Positions 26,109 to 34,928 of a stretch of DNA of 64,000 nucleotides are shown in pieces (position 1 is the stretch's first letter; each line of letters opens with the position of its first letter). The position numbers were made by a program, and so were the translations under genes. The notes under the pieces were generated by a model. That model was not told where the DNA came from. It saw only the letters and a list, made by a program, of their open reading frames with translations, and did no database searches. The stretch lies in contig NZ_JQNN01000001.1 of assembly GCF_000745265.1 (NCBI RefSeq), forward strand, positions 1,054,001 through 1,118,000, read 5' to 3'. This DNA is from Massilia sp. 9096. Lineage in GTDB: Bacteria; Pseudomonadota; Gammaproteobacteria; Burkholderiales; Burkholderiaceae_D.

Positions 26109-28400
26109 ATGCAGACTTCCCGCTTCCTCGTCCGGCACGCGCTGCGCGCCGCTTTCGCCTGCAGTGCAGTGGCCACGCTCGCGCCGGTCCAGGCCGCGCA
26201 GGCGCCGGCATCGGCCGCCGGGTCCACGGCGGCGACGGCCGGCCTGCATGCGGCGTCGTTTTCGCCGGCCGAACTGGCGCGCATGAAGGCCACCGCCGGG
26301 CGCGTCACGATCCTGCGCGACAAGTGGGGCATCCCGCACGTGTTCGGCAAGACCGACGCCGATGCCGCCTTCGGCATGCTGTACGCCCAGGCCGAGGACG
26401 ACTTCAACCGCGTCGAGATGAACTTCATCAACGCGATGGGCCGCCTGGCCGAAGTCGAGGGCGAGGGCGAGATCTGGCGCGACCTGCGCATGAAGCTGTA
26501 CATCCGCCCGGACGACATGCGCGCCAAGTACGCGGCCAGCCCGGCCTATTTGAAAAAGCTGATGGACGCCTGGGCCGACGGCTTGAACTGGTACCTGGTC
26601 GGCCATCCGCAGGTGAAGCCGAAGCTGCTCACCCGGTTCGAGCCGTGGATGGCGCTGTCGTTCAGCGAGGGCAGCATCGGCGGCGACATCGAGGAGATCG
26701 ACCTCAAGGCGCTGGAAGCGTTCTACGGCAAGGCGCCCGTGGCCGCATCCGCAGTTGCGCCCAAGGTGGCGCTGGCCGAACTGTCCAACAACGGCTTCGA
26801 CCCCGAGCCGACCGGCTCGAACGGTTTCGCGATCGCCCCGTCGCGCACCGCCGACGGCCACGCGCTCCTGATGATCAATCCGCACACCTCGTTCTACTTC
26901 CGGCCCGAGATCCACGTGGTCAGCGACGAGGGACTGGATGCCTACGGCGCGGTCACCTGGGGCCAGTTCTTCGTCTACCAGGGCTTCAACCAGCACGTCG
27001 GCTGGATGCACACCTCGGGCGGCGGCGACGTGATCGACGAGTATCTGGAAACGGTGGTCGAGCGCGGCGGCAAATTCTTCTACAAATACGGCGCCCAGGA
27101 GCGGCCGCTGCGCAGCATCGACATCGACCTGTCCTACAAGACCGCGAACGGCATGGCCAGCCGCAGCGTCACGGCCTACTTTACGCACCACGGTCCGGTG
27201 ATCCGCTCGCAGGACGGCAAGTGGGTGTCGGTCAAGCTGATGGACGACCCGGTGCACGCGCTCGAACAGTCGTACGGACGCACCAAGGCGCGCAACTACG
27301 CCGAGTTCCTGAAGGTCATGCAGCTGCGCACCAATTCGTCGAACAACACCGTCTACGCTGACGGCGACGGCAACATCGCCTACTTCCACGGCAATTTCAT
27401 CCCGCGCCGCGATACCCGCTTCGACTGGACCAAGCCGGTCGACGGCAGCGATCCGGCCACCGAATGGAAGGGGCTGCACGAGGTCAATGAGACGATCACG
27501 CTGTTCAACCCCAAGAGCGGCTACATCTCGAACACCAACAACTGGCCCTGCACCGGTTTCGGCGAGAGCAGCCCGGATTGCTCGAAGTACCCGGCCTACA
27601 TGTGGTCGCTGCCGCAGAACGCGCGCGGCGTGCACGCCGAACGGGTGCTGCACGACGCGCGCGGCCTGGATCTGGATGGCCTGATCGCCAAGGCCTACGA
27701 TTCCTACCTGACCGCGTTCGAGCCGCTGGTGCCTGCCGTGGTGAAGGACTGGGAGGCGCTGACGGACGCCGATCCGCGCAAGGCGCGCCTGGCGGAGCAG
27801 GTCGCCGCCTTGCGCGGCTGGGACCTGCGCTGGTCGGCGCAATCGGTGCCGACCGCGCTGGCGGTGTACTGGGGCCAGGACATGGTCAAGGCGGCGGCCC
27901 CGCGCGCGCGCGCGGCGGCGATCCCGGTGGTCGACTTCATCCAGACCCGCTCCAGCCCGCAGGAACGCCTGGATGCGCTCGCGCGCGCCAGCGACAAGCT
28001 GGCCGCCGACTTCGGCTCGTGGAAAACGCCGTGGGGCGAGATCAACCGCTTCCAGCGCCTGTCCGGCGACATCGCCTTGCAGTACGACGACAGCAAGCCC
28101 AGCATCCCGGTGCCGTTCACGTCGGCGGTGTGGGGTTCGCTGGCCTCGTTCGGCATGAGCGCCAAACAGGCGACCAAGCGCATCTACGGCGACCGCGGCA
28201 ACTCCTTCGTTGCGGCAGTCGAGTTCGGCCCGCGCGTGCGCGCCAAGAGCATCCTGGCCGGCGGCGAAAGTGGCGATCCGAAGTCGCCGCACTTCAGCGA
28301 CCAGGCCGAGATGTACGCGCGTGGCCAATTCAAGGACGTACTGTTCTACAAGGAAGACATCGAGAAACAGCTCGAGCGCAAGTATCATCCTGGCGAGTGA
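26109..28400 (+). CDS. Penicillin-acylase-family (Ntn) amidohydrolase
   Basis: 763 residues: signal peptide (1-32), alpha chain, spacer, beta chain. The nucleophile of this N-terminal-nucleophile family is the Ser opening the beta chain: S237 in GSNGFAIAPSRT. Other family sites are NPHTSFYFRPEIHV and the Asn-containing VNETITLFN region. Members hydrolyse amides such as beta-lactam side chains, acyl-homoserine lactones or siderophore precursors. The PvdQ/QuiP type is possible, but the substrate cannot be read. The gene stands alone, 69 bases after the ParB-like gene. Expected in the periplasm after self-cleavage. Confidence 0.9.
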   Translation: MQTSRFLVRHALRAAFACSAVATLAPVQAAQAPASAAGSTAATAGLHAASFSPAELARMKATAGRVTILRDKWGIPHVFGKTDADAAFGMLYAQAEDDFNRVEMNFINAMGRLAEVEGEGEIWRDLRMKLYIRPDDMRAKYAASPAYLKKLMDAWADGLNWYLVGHPQVKPKLLTRFEPWMALSFSEGSIGGDIEEIDLKALEAFYGKAPVAASAVAPKVALAELSNNGFDPEPTGSNGFAIAPSRTADGHALLMINPHTSFYFRPEIHVVSDEGLDAYGAVTWGQFFVYQGFNQHVGWMHTSGGGDVIDEYLETVVERGGKFFYKYGAQERPLRSIDIDLSYKTANGMASRSVTAYFTHHGPVIRSQDGKWVSVKLMDDPVHALEQSYGRTKARNYAEFLKVMQLRTNSSNNTVYADGDGNIAYFHGNFIPRRDTRFDWTKPVDGSDPATEWKGLHEVNETITLFNPKSGYISNTNNWPCTGFGESSPDCSKYPAYMWSLPQNARGVHAERVLHDARGLDLDGLIAKAYDSYLTAFEPLVPAVVKDWEALTDADPRKARLAEQVAALRGWDLRWSAQSVPTALAVYWGQDMVKAAAPRARAAAIPVVDFIQTRSSPQERLDALARASDKLAADFGSWKTPWGEINRFQRLSGDIALQYDDSKPSIPVPFTSAVWGSLASFGMSAKQATKRIYGDRGNSFVAAVEFGPRVRAKSILAGGESGDPKSPHFSDQAEMYARGQFKDVLFYKEDIEKQLERKYHPGE

Positions 28401-28584
28401 GGTCAAGTTCTCGCTGGAAACATAGAAGTGCGAACGGTGCAAGCGGTCGCAGCAATCTGAGCGCACTTTTATGCACCGCAAAGCGCCCTGAAAAGCGGGG
28501 TTATCCGCATTGCATCACGTATTGTCCTGTTATCTACTGATGGGAGCCCCAGGGCTGTCCATCCACCTTTAACGGGAGTACATC

Positions 28585-29211
28585 GTGAGCAAAAAACTGT
28601 TTCCGCTGAAAGCGCTCGGCCTGGCCGCCCTGCTGTGCGCAAGCGCGGCCGCCAACGCCGACATCACCGTCTACACCAGCGAGGCCGCCTTCAACGCCGC
28701 CGTCGCCAACCGCGGCGTCGATACCTTCGACGACCTGCCCCTTGGCCTATTGGGCGAGACCCTGACGCGCAGCGCCGGCGCCTACGGCTACACCGCCTCG
28801 GCCGAGAACGGCCTGTGGGGCGCCGGCGTCCCCGGCGACACCTGGCTGTCGACCAACTTCCGCACCGACTCGGTGGTGTTCTCGAATTTCACCGGCCACG
28901 TCAGCGCTTTCGGCGGCAATTTCTTCGGCTCCGATATCATCGGCGACTACGTGCCCGGCGGCGACCTGGTCCTGACCGCCACCGACGGCTTCACGCTGAC
29001 CTACAGCCTGAACGGCACGACGCAGTCGTCCTTCCTCGGCTTCGTCTCGGACAGCGACCTCGGTTCGGTGACCGTGACCTCGAGCGGCGGTTCGGCGCTC
29101 TGGCCGACCGTCAACAACCTGGTGCTGGCCGTGCCCGAGCCGACGACCTACGGCATGTTCCTGGCCGGCCTGGGCTTCATGGCCGTGATGGCGCGCCGCC
29201 GCCGCGGTTGA
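28585..29211 (+). CDS. PEP-CTERM sorting-domain protein
   Basis: 208 residues from a GTG start (GGGAG lies upstream). Signal peptide 1-25 (SAAANA), a beta-rich middle with low charge, and the C-terminal VPEPTTYGMFLAGLGFMA then ARRRRG. PEP-CTERM tails are cut and rejoined by exosortase and go to the outside of the cell, often tied to exopolysaccharide. No exosortase lies in this window. Confidence 0.9.
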   Translation: MSKKLFPLKALGLAALLCASAAANADITVYTSEAAFNAAVANRGVDTFDDLPLGLLGETLTRSAGAYGYTASAENGLWGAGVPGDTWLSTNFRTDSVVFSNFTGHVSAFGGNFFGSDIIGDYVPGGDLVLTATDGFTLTYSLNGTTQSSFLGFVSDSDLGSVTVTSSGGSALWPTVNNLVLAVPEPTTYGMFLAGLGFMAVMARRRRG

Positions 29212-29266
29212 TCGTCGGTCCTGTCTCGCGCCGGTCTGCCGAGGCTGGCGCGCCCCGATGCCGGAT

Positions 29267-29275
29267 TGCTATAAT
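29267..29275 (+). promoter_or_regulatory. Extended -10 promoter for tdk
   Basis: TGCTATAAT, a perfect extended -10, lies about 48 bases before the GTG start. No strong -35 is visible, as such promoters tolerate. Confidence 0.6.
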
Positions 29276-29322
29276 CGTCGGATTGTATTTCGTGTGAATC
29301 CGCTTTCAGGCAGGGAAGGGCA

Positions 29323-29874
29323 GTGGCCAAACTCTATTTCAGGTATTCGGCGATGAACGCCGGTAAATCGACGTCGCTGCTGCAAGTGGCGCACAACTAC
29401 GAGGAGCAAGGCCAGCGCGTCATGCTGTACACCGCCAAGATCGACGACCGCTACGGCGTCGGCCAGATCACCTCGCGGCTGGGGCCGCATCGCCAGACCG
29501 ACGTGTTCGACACCAACACCAACTTCTTGGAAAGCACGCCCGACGTCGCCTGCGTGCTGGTCGACGAAGCGCAGTTCCTGAGCACGGCCCAGGTCGTGCA
29601 GCTGCACCAGCTGGCCCAGGTGCGCGGCGTGCCGGTGATCTGCTATGGCCTGCGCAGCGACTTCCGCGGCGAACCGTTTCCCGGCTCGGCCTACCTGCTG
29701 GCGCTGGCCGACGACATCGAGGAAATCAAGAACATCTGCACCTGCGGGAAGAAGGCGACGATGAACATCCGCGTCGACGCGCACGGGCGGCGCATCCGCG
29801 AAGGCGAGCAAGTCAGCATCGGCGGCAACGAAAGCTACCGCCAGGCCTGCGGGCGCTGCTTCTACCGCGGCTGA
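29323..29874 (+). CDS. tdk: Thymidine kinase (type II)
   Basis: 183 residues from the GTG at 29323. P-loop SAMNAGKST near residue 9, the DEAQFL motif (about 84), and zinc-binding cysteines CTCGKKA and CGRCF at the C-terminus. It phosphorylates thymidine for salvage. Length is typical. A putative membrane protein gene starts 13 bases later. Confidence 0.96.
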   Translation: MAKLYFRYSAMNAGKSTSLLQVAHNYEEQGQRVMLYTAKIDDRYGVGQITSRLGPHRQTDVFDTNTNFLESTPDVACVLVDEAQFLSTAQVVQLHQLAQVRGVPVICYGLRSDFRGEPFPGSAYLLALADDIEEIKNICTCGKKATMNIRVDAHGRRIREGEQVSIGGNESYRQACGRCFYRG

Positions 29875-29887
29875 GCGGGGACCGGCG

Positions 29888-30559
29888 ATGGCGCATGGCT
29901 GGACGGCGCTGGCCAACGCCTGGGCCACCACCGGGTTCACTGGCTGGTCCAGCGCCTGGTCCACCGCGTGGTCCACGGCGGCGCCCGCCGGTACCTTCTG
30001 GCACGCCCTGGCCGATCTGCTCGCGCAGCTGCCGGCCTGGGCGCGCGGCGGCGCCGACATGCTGCTCTACCTGACGCCCTCGATCGCGCTGGCTTTCCTG
30101 ATCTGGATGCTGACCGCCCTGCATCCGCTGTTCTTCGTGTTCAGCGCGGCCGGCACGCTGTGCCACGAACTCGCGCATTTCTCGGTCGGCCTGCTGCTCG
30201 GCGCCGAACCAACCGGCTTTTCGATCGTGCCGCGCCGCCAGGGCCGCACCTGGGAGCTGGGCTCGGTCACCTTCGCCAACCTGCGCTGGTGGAACGCGGC
30301 GCCGGCGGCGCTGGCGCCTTTCCTGGTGCTGCTGGTGCCGCTCACGGCGGCCTGGTGGCGCACCCGAGGCGACTGGCATTTCGGTGCCGCCGACCTGGCG
30401 CTCACTTTGCTGCTGGCGCCGCAGTTCCTGTCGTTCTGGCCGTCGCCCGTGGACTGGCGCCTGGCGCTGCGCAGCTGGCCGTGGGCCGTGCTGATCGGGC
30501 TCGGCGGCATCGGCTTGTACGCCTGGCATCATGACCTGTTTCAATTTGTAAAAGCGTGA
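29888..30559 (+). CDS. Membrane protein with HELAH motif (possible M50-like)
   Basis: 223 residues, about five hydrophobic segments. H93-E94-L95-A96-H97 sits inside a hydrophobic helix (TLCHELAHFSVGLLLG), as in site-2 proteases, but the third M50 ligand motif (NxxPxxxLDG) is not seen. N-terminal residues 20-30 are a Trp/Ser run. It probably shares a transcript with tdk. Function unknown; a role as protease is unproven. Confidence 0.7.
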   Translation: MAHGWTALANAWATTGFTGWSSAWSTAWSTAAPAGTFWHALADLLAQLPAWARGGADMLLYLTPSIALAFLIWMLTALHPLFFVFSAAGTLCHELAHFSVGLLLGAEPTGFSIVPRRQGRTWELGSVTFANLRWWNAAPAALAPFLVLLVPLTAAWWRTRGDWHFGAADLALTLLLAPQFLSFWPSPVDWRLALRSWPWAVLIGLGGIGLYAWHHDLFQFVKA

Positions 30560-30725
30560 ACCGTAGAGCGGAGCGCGACTTAAGCTGCGCTGAAGAAGCG
30601 CACGAGCCGACTCTGCGTCGTTGCGCTATCCTGTAGAATTGGTTGCACGCGCCGTCCAGTCGGCGTGGCTGCCGAATCCTTCCTCAAGGCGGCCGCCTTA
30701 CCAAATCCGTTCGGAGAAACGAAGA

Positions 30726-33005
30726 ATGAAGAAGCAGATGTTGATGGCCGCGATGGCGCTCGCCGTATCGGCCCACGTGGTGACGGCGCAGCCGCAACCG
30801 GGCCAGGCGCAAGCGCCGGCCTCGGGTCAGGCGGCCCAGCCGACCGCGCTGCCGCAGCTCAAGCCCGCCGCCGCCCAGACCCAGGCCGCGCTGTGGGCTT
30901 CGCGCGTGCTCTCGCGCTACCACTACAAGGCCACGCCGCTCGACGATGCGATGTCGGCCAAGATTTTCGATGCTTACTTCAAATCGCTCGACGGCGAAAA
31001 ACTGTATTTCACCCAGGCCGACATCGACGGGTACGCGCCCGCGCGCACCAAGCTCGACGATGCGATCAACAACGAGGACCTGACGCTCCCGTTCCAGATC
31101 TATAACACCTACCAGCAGCGCTTCAGCGACCGCATGGCCTACGCACGCGAGCTGGTGGCCAAGGGCGGCTTCGATTTCAGCACAGCCGAATCGCTCCAGA
31201 TCGACCGCGAAAAGTCGCCCTGGGCCAAGAACGAAGACGAGGCGCGCGATCTGTGGCGCAAGCGCGTCAAGAACGACTGGCTGCGCCTGAAGCTGGCCGG
31301 CAAGGACGATAAATACATCCGCGAGACCCTCGACAAGCGTTACGAGGGCTACCAGAACCGTCTCAAGAAGCTCAACAACGAAGACGTGTTCCAGATGTTC
31401 ATGAACGCCTACGCGATGGCGATCGAGCCGCACACCAACTACCTCGGCCCGCGCGCCTCGGAAAACTTCGACATCGCGATGCGCCTGTCTCTGGACGGCA
31501 TCGGCTGCGTGCTCGAGCAGCGCGACGACTACACCGTGATCCGCGAAGTCGTGACCGGCGGCCCGGCCGACAAGTCCGGCAAGCTGAAGGTCGGCGACCG
31601 CATCGTCGCCGTGGCCCAGGCCACCGGCCCGTTCACCGACGTGATGGGCTGGCGCATCGACGACGTGGTCGATCTGGTGCGCGGCCAGCGCAATTCGACC
31701 GTGCGCCTGGACGTGATCCCGGCCGACGCCGGCCAGGACGGCAAGCACATCACGGTCTCGCTGGTGCGCCAGAAGATCAGCATGGAAGAGCAGTCGGCCA
31801 AGAAGCAGATCATCACGGTCAAGGACGGCGGCGTGACGCGCCGCATCGGCATCATCCAGCTGCCGACCTTCTACCAGGACTTCGACGCACGCCGCAAGGG
31901 CGACAAGGACTACAAGAGCGCGACGCGCGACGTGCAGCGCATCCTGGGCGAACTCAAGAAAGACAAGGTCGACAACGTGCTGATCGACCTGCGCAACAAC
32001 GGCGGCGGCTCGCTGATCGAGGCGGTCGAACTGACCGGCCTGTTCATCGACAAGGGCCCGGTGGTGCAGCAGCGCAGCGCCGAAGGCCGCATCGAGGTCG
32101 AGAACGACACCGACGCCGGCCTGGCCTGGAGCGGCCCGATGGGCGTGCTGATCAACCGCGGCTCGGCCTCGGCGTCGGAAATCTTCGCCGCCGCGATCCA
32201 GGATTACGGCCGCGGCGTCATCATCGGCGAACCGAGCTTCGGCAAGGGCACCGTGCAGACGCTGATCAGCCTGGACCGCTTCTCGCAAAGCGACAAGGTC
32301 AAGTACGGCGAACTGAAGATGACGATCGCCCAGTTCTTCCGCATCAATGGCGGCACCACGCAGCTGAAAGGCGTTACGCCCGACATCAAGCTGCCGGTCA
32401 CCGCCGATGCCGAGACTTTCGGCGAGTCTTCCTACGAGAACGCCTTGCCGTGGACCCAGATCAAGCCGGCGACCTACATGCCGGCCGGCGACCTGAAGGA
32501 GCTGTTCGCGCCGCTGCAGAAGAAGCACGACGTCCGTATCGCCAAGGACAAGGACTTCCTCGACATCGAGTCGGACATCGCCGAGGCGATCAAGCTGCGC
32601 AAGGACAACCTGATCTCGCTGAACGAGAACGTGCGCCGCAAGGAGCGCGAGACCCAGGAAGCCAAGGCCAAGGCACGCGAGGCGCGCATGGCCTCGACCC
32701 AGGGCACGCCCGACGATGCGACCGCGAATACGAATTCGGGCAACAAGGACCAGCGCGCCAAGGTGCCGACGCCGACGGCGCCGAAGAAAGCCGTTTCGGT
32801 AAAAGGCTTGCCGACGTCGGATGACGGCCTGCAGGGCAGCGAGCGCAGCTTGAGCGCCGAACTGGCGGCGGAAAAGGCGGCGAAGAACGCCAAGGACGTC
32901 TACCTGCAGGAAGCGGCGCACATCCTGTCGGACGAGGCCGGTATGCTCAAGGCCGACAACCGGATGGCTTCGCGGACGATGCCGTACTTGTCGCAGGCGA
33001 AATAA
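30726..33005 (+). CDS. prc: Carboxy-terminal processing protease Prc/Tsp
   Basis: 759 residues from the ATG at 30726, longer than E. coli Prc (682) because of an Ala/Lys-rich, coiled C-terminal extension (about 640-759). Signal peptide to about residue 22 (VVTAQ), an N-terminal helical domain, a PDZ domain with SGKLKVGDRIVAV (about 275-290), and the Ser/Lys dyad: Ser in GSASASEIFAAA and Lys in PSFGKGTVQ, spaced 25 as in E. coli. It trims periplasmic and lipoprotein substrates. A terminator follows. Confidence 0.95.
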   Translation: MKKQMLMAAMALAVSAHVVTAQPQPGQAQAPASGQAAQPTALPQLKPAAAQTQAALWASRVLSRYHYKATPLDDAMSAKIFDAYFKSLDGEKLYFTQADIDGYAPARTKLDDAINNEDLTLPFQIYNTYQQRFSDRMAYARELVAKGGFDFSTAESLQIDREKSPWAKNEDEARDLWRKRVKNDWLRLKLAGKDDKYIRETLDKRYEGYQNRLKKLNNEDVFQMFMNAYAMAIEPHTNYLGPRASENFDIAMRLSLDGIGCVLEQRDDYTVIREVVTGGPADKSGKLKVGDRIVAVAQATGPFTDVMGWRIDDVVDLVRGQRNSTVRLDVIPADAGQDGKHITVSLVRQKISMEEQSAKKQIITVKDGGVTRRIGIIQLPTFYQDFDARRKGDKDYKSATRDVQRILGELKKDKVDNVLIDLRNNGGGSLIEAVELTGLFIDKGPVVQQRSAEGRIEVENDTDAGLAWSGPMGVLINRGSASASEIFAAAIQDYGRGVIIGEPSFGKGTVQTLISLDRFSQSDKVKYGELKMTIAQFFRINGGTTQLKGVTPDIKLPVTADAETFGESSYENALPWTQIKPATYMPAGDLKELFAPLQKKHDVRIAKDKDFLDIESDIAEAIKLRKDNLISLNENVRRKERETQEAKAKAREARMASTQGTPDDATANTNSGNKDQRAKVPTPTAPKKAVSVKGLPTSDDGLQGSERSLSAELAAEKAAKNAKDVYLQEAAHILSDEAGMLKADNRMASRTMPYLSQAK

Positions 33006-33082
33006 ACGTGATCGGTTTCTGTGGCTGGCTTTGCAGCTAGAATTCGTCGCCGCAGTAAATTGAAGTAATGTTAAAAAATCTG

Positions 33083-33121
33083 AAAAAAGCGGGCGCTCCC
33101 TCTGGAATGTCCGCTTTTTTT
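33083..33121 (+). terminator. Rho-independent terminator after prc
   Basis: AAAAAAGCGG pairs with CCGCTTTTTT across an 18-base interior, and the T-run continues. Confidence 0.85.
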
Positions 33122-33123
33122 AT

Positions 33124-33180
33124 GGTATGCAATTGAACACGCTACTTTTTTAACCCATGCTACGCTCGGTATGCAGTTGA
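33124..33180. repeat. Two 13-bp direct repeats upstream of a PEP-CTERM gene
   Basis: GGTATGCAATTGA (33124-33136) and GGTATGCAGTTGA (33168-33180) differ by one base and lie 44 bases apart, start to start, or four helix turns. They could be a regulator's two sites. Confidence 0.6.
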
Positions 33181-33215
33181 TTTTAAAGTAACTTTCCCGA
33201 CCATGTTAGGAGATT

Positions 33216-33560
33216 ATGATGTCAACACGTGAACTCATCGCGGCTTTGCTGATGACCAGCAGCTGCGCAGCCTTCGCACAAACCGCAGCCCCACGCAGCG
33301 CGCACCAGATCACCGAGATCCGTCCGGCCATCCTGGCTGACCACATCGCCACGACCAGCCCGCTGGCAAGCGCCGTTGCCAGCGACCCGGCAGCCCTGCC
33401 GCCGAGGACCACCGTCGACGCCCCGCAAGTGACGGCGCCGCCGGTTAGCGCCGTGCAAGCAGCCGCCGATGGGACCGCTCTGCCGGAGCCGTCGTCGATC
33501 GCGCTGATGGCCGCCGGCCTGTTCGGCGCCATCGGCTTGCGCCGTCGCCGCAACAAGTAG
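33216..33560 (+). CDS. Short PEP-CTERM protein
   Basis: 114 residues; the Met at 33219 has better spacing to the GGAG at 33209. Signal peptide (SSCAAFAQT), a 60-residue Ala/Pro/Thr-rich mature part, then LPEPSSIALMAAGLFGAIG and LRRRRNK. Ends in the exosortase signal and is followed by a terminator. Confidence 0.87.
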   Translation: MMSTRELIAALLMTSSCAAFAQTAAPRSAHQITEIRPAILADHIATTSPLASAVASDPAALPPRTTVDAPQVTAPPVSAVQAAADGTALPEPSSIALMAAGLFGAIGLRRRRNK

Positions 33561-33586
33561 TGGCAAGAACATCGTTAGCGCACATC

Positions 33587-33613
33587 AGAGCGGGCTTCGG
33601 CCCGCTCTTTTTT
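33587..33613 (+). terminator. Rho-independent terminator
   Basis: AGAGCGGGC TTCG GCCCGCTCT perfect stem with UUCG tetraloop and a T-run. Confidence 0.92.
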
Positions 33614-33650
33614 CGTCTGCGCTTTTCTCCATCGGGTGCTGCAGCCTTGC

Positions 33651-33677
33651 TTGAACGTCACGCTTTTCAGGTACAAT
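33651..33677 (+). promoter_or_regulatory. Candidate promoter for the acyl-CoA dehydrogenase operon
   Basis: TTGAAC (33651-33656) and TACAAT (33672-33677) separated by 15 bases, a little short. The ATG of the first gene is 51 bases downstream of the -10. Confidence 0.45.
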
Positions 33678-33728
33678 CGTTTGGAACGGTCGTGCTTTTT
33701 TAATACAAAAAAACGCTACGGAGACAGA

Positions 33729-34919
33729 ATGGACCTGAACACCACCGACGACGACCTGGCTTTCCGCGACCAGGTGCGCGCCTTCCTCGCGGCCGAATTG
33801 CCGGCCGACCTGCGCCGCAAGGTGCTGGATCACCTACGCCTGAGCAAGGACGACTATGTCCGCTGGCACAGGATCCTGGCCAGACAAGGCTGGGTGGCGC
33901 CGGGTTGGCCGGTCGAGTTCGGCGGTCCGGGCTGGACGCCACTCCAGCGCCATATCTTCGAGGAAGAGTGCGCGCGCGCCGGCACGCCGCCGATCCTGCC
34001 GTTCGGCGTGAACATGGTCGCGCCGGTGATCATGGCCTTCGGCAGCCCGGAGCAGAAAGCCCACTTTTTGCCGCGCATCCTGTCCTGCGACGACTGGTGG
34101 TGCCAGGGTTACTCGGAGCCGGGCGCCGGCTCCGACCTGGCGTCGCTCAAGACCACGGCGGTCAGGGACGGCGACCATTACGTGGTCAATGGTCAGAAGA
34201 CCTGGACCACGCTGGCCCAGCACGCCGACATGATCTTCTGCCTGGTGCGCACCGACCCCGGCGTGCGCAAGCAGGAGGGCATCTCCTTCCTGCTGATCGA
34301 CATGCACACGCCCGGCATCACCGTGCGCCCGATCGTGATGCTCGATGAAGACCACGAAGTCAACGAAGTCTTCTTCGACAACGTGCGCGTGCCGCTGTCC
34401 AACCTGGTCGGCCAGGAAAACCGCGGGTGGACCTATGCCAAGTACCTGCTCGGGCACGAGCGCACCGGGATCGCCGCGGTCGGCCGTTCCAAGCGCGAGC
34501 TGGCGGCCTTGAAGCGCCTGGCCCTGCGCGAGCAGAAGAACGGGCGCGCGCTGCTGGAGGATCCGCTGTTCGCCGTCAAGGTCGCCGAACTGGACATCGA
34601 ATTGATGGCGCTCGAGATGACGGTGTTGCGCGTGCTGGCCGACGCCGGCAAGGCGCCCGGTCCCGAGGCCTCGGTGCTGAAGGTGCGCGGCACCGAGATC
34701 CAGCAGCGCTTGAGCGAGCTGATGGTCGAAGCCGCCGGACCGATGGCGCTGCCGTTCGACGAGGACTATCTCGCCGGTGCGCGCGAGCACAGCCTGGTCG
34801 ACGACGACTTCGCCGCGCCGCTGCTGGGGCATTACTTCAACTACCGCAAGACCTCGATCTACGGCGGCTCGAACGAGATCCAGCGGAATATCATCTCCCA
34901 GATGATCCTGGGCCTGTAA
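33729..34919 (+). CDS. Acyl-CoA dehydrogenase (first of two)
   Basis: 396 residues from the ATG at 33729. Family motifs: GYSEPGAGSDLAS (about 131-143), VNGQKTWTTLAQHAD, and the C-terminal YGGSNEIQRNIISQ. FAD flavoprotein oxidising acyl-CoA to enoyl-CoA, passing electrons to ETF. The pair of unequal dehydrogenases with a MaoC gene resembles steroid or branched-acyl side-chain degradation sets (alpha2-beta2 type); that is inference. Confidence 0.93.
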   Translation: MDLNTTDDDLAFRDQVRAFLAAELPADLRRKVLDHLRLSKDDYVRWHRILARQGWVAPGWPVEFGGPGWTPLQRHIFEEECARAGTPPILPFGVNMVAPVIMAFGSPEQKAHFLPRILSCDDWWCQGYSEPGAGSDLASLKTTAVRDGDHYVVNGQKTWTTLAQHADMIFCLVRTDPGVRKQEGISFLLIDMHTPGITVRPIVMLDEDHEVNEVFFDNVRVPLSNLVGQENRGWTYAKYLLGHERTGIAAVGRSKRELAALKRLALREQKNGRALLEDPLFAVKVAELDIELMALEMTVLRVLADAGKAPGPEASVLKVRGTEIQQRLSELMVEAAGPMALPFDEDYLAGAREHSLVDDDFAAPLLGHYFNYRKTSIYGGSNEIQRNIISQMILGL

Positions 34920-34928
34920 GGAACCGAC

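Noticed and set aside
25221..28481. Very long open frame (1086 aa) on the minus strand
   Set aside because: It mirrors the ParB-like and acylase genes, whose motifs are clear; GC-rich third positions leave few stops on the other strand.
28541..28555. Sigma-54-like site before the PEP-CTERM gene at 28585
   Set aside because: GG and GC have the right spacing but most other consensus bases do not match.
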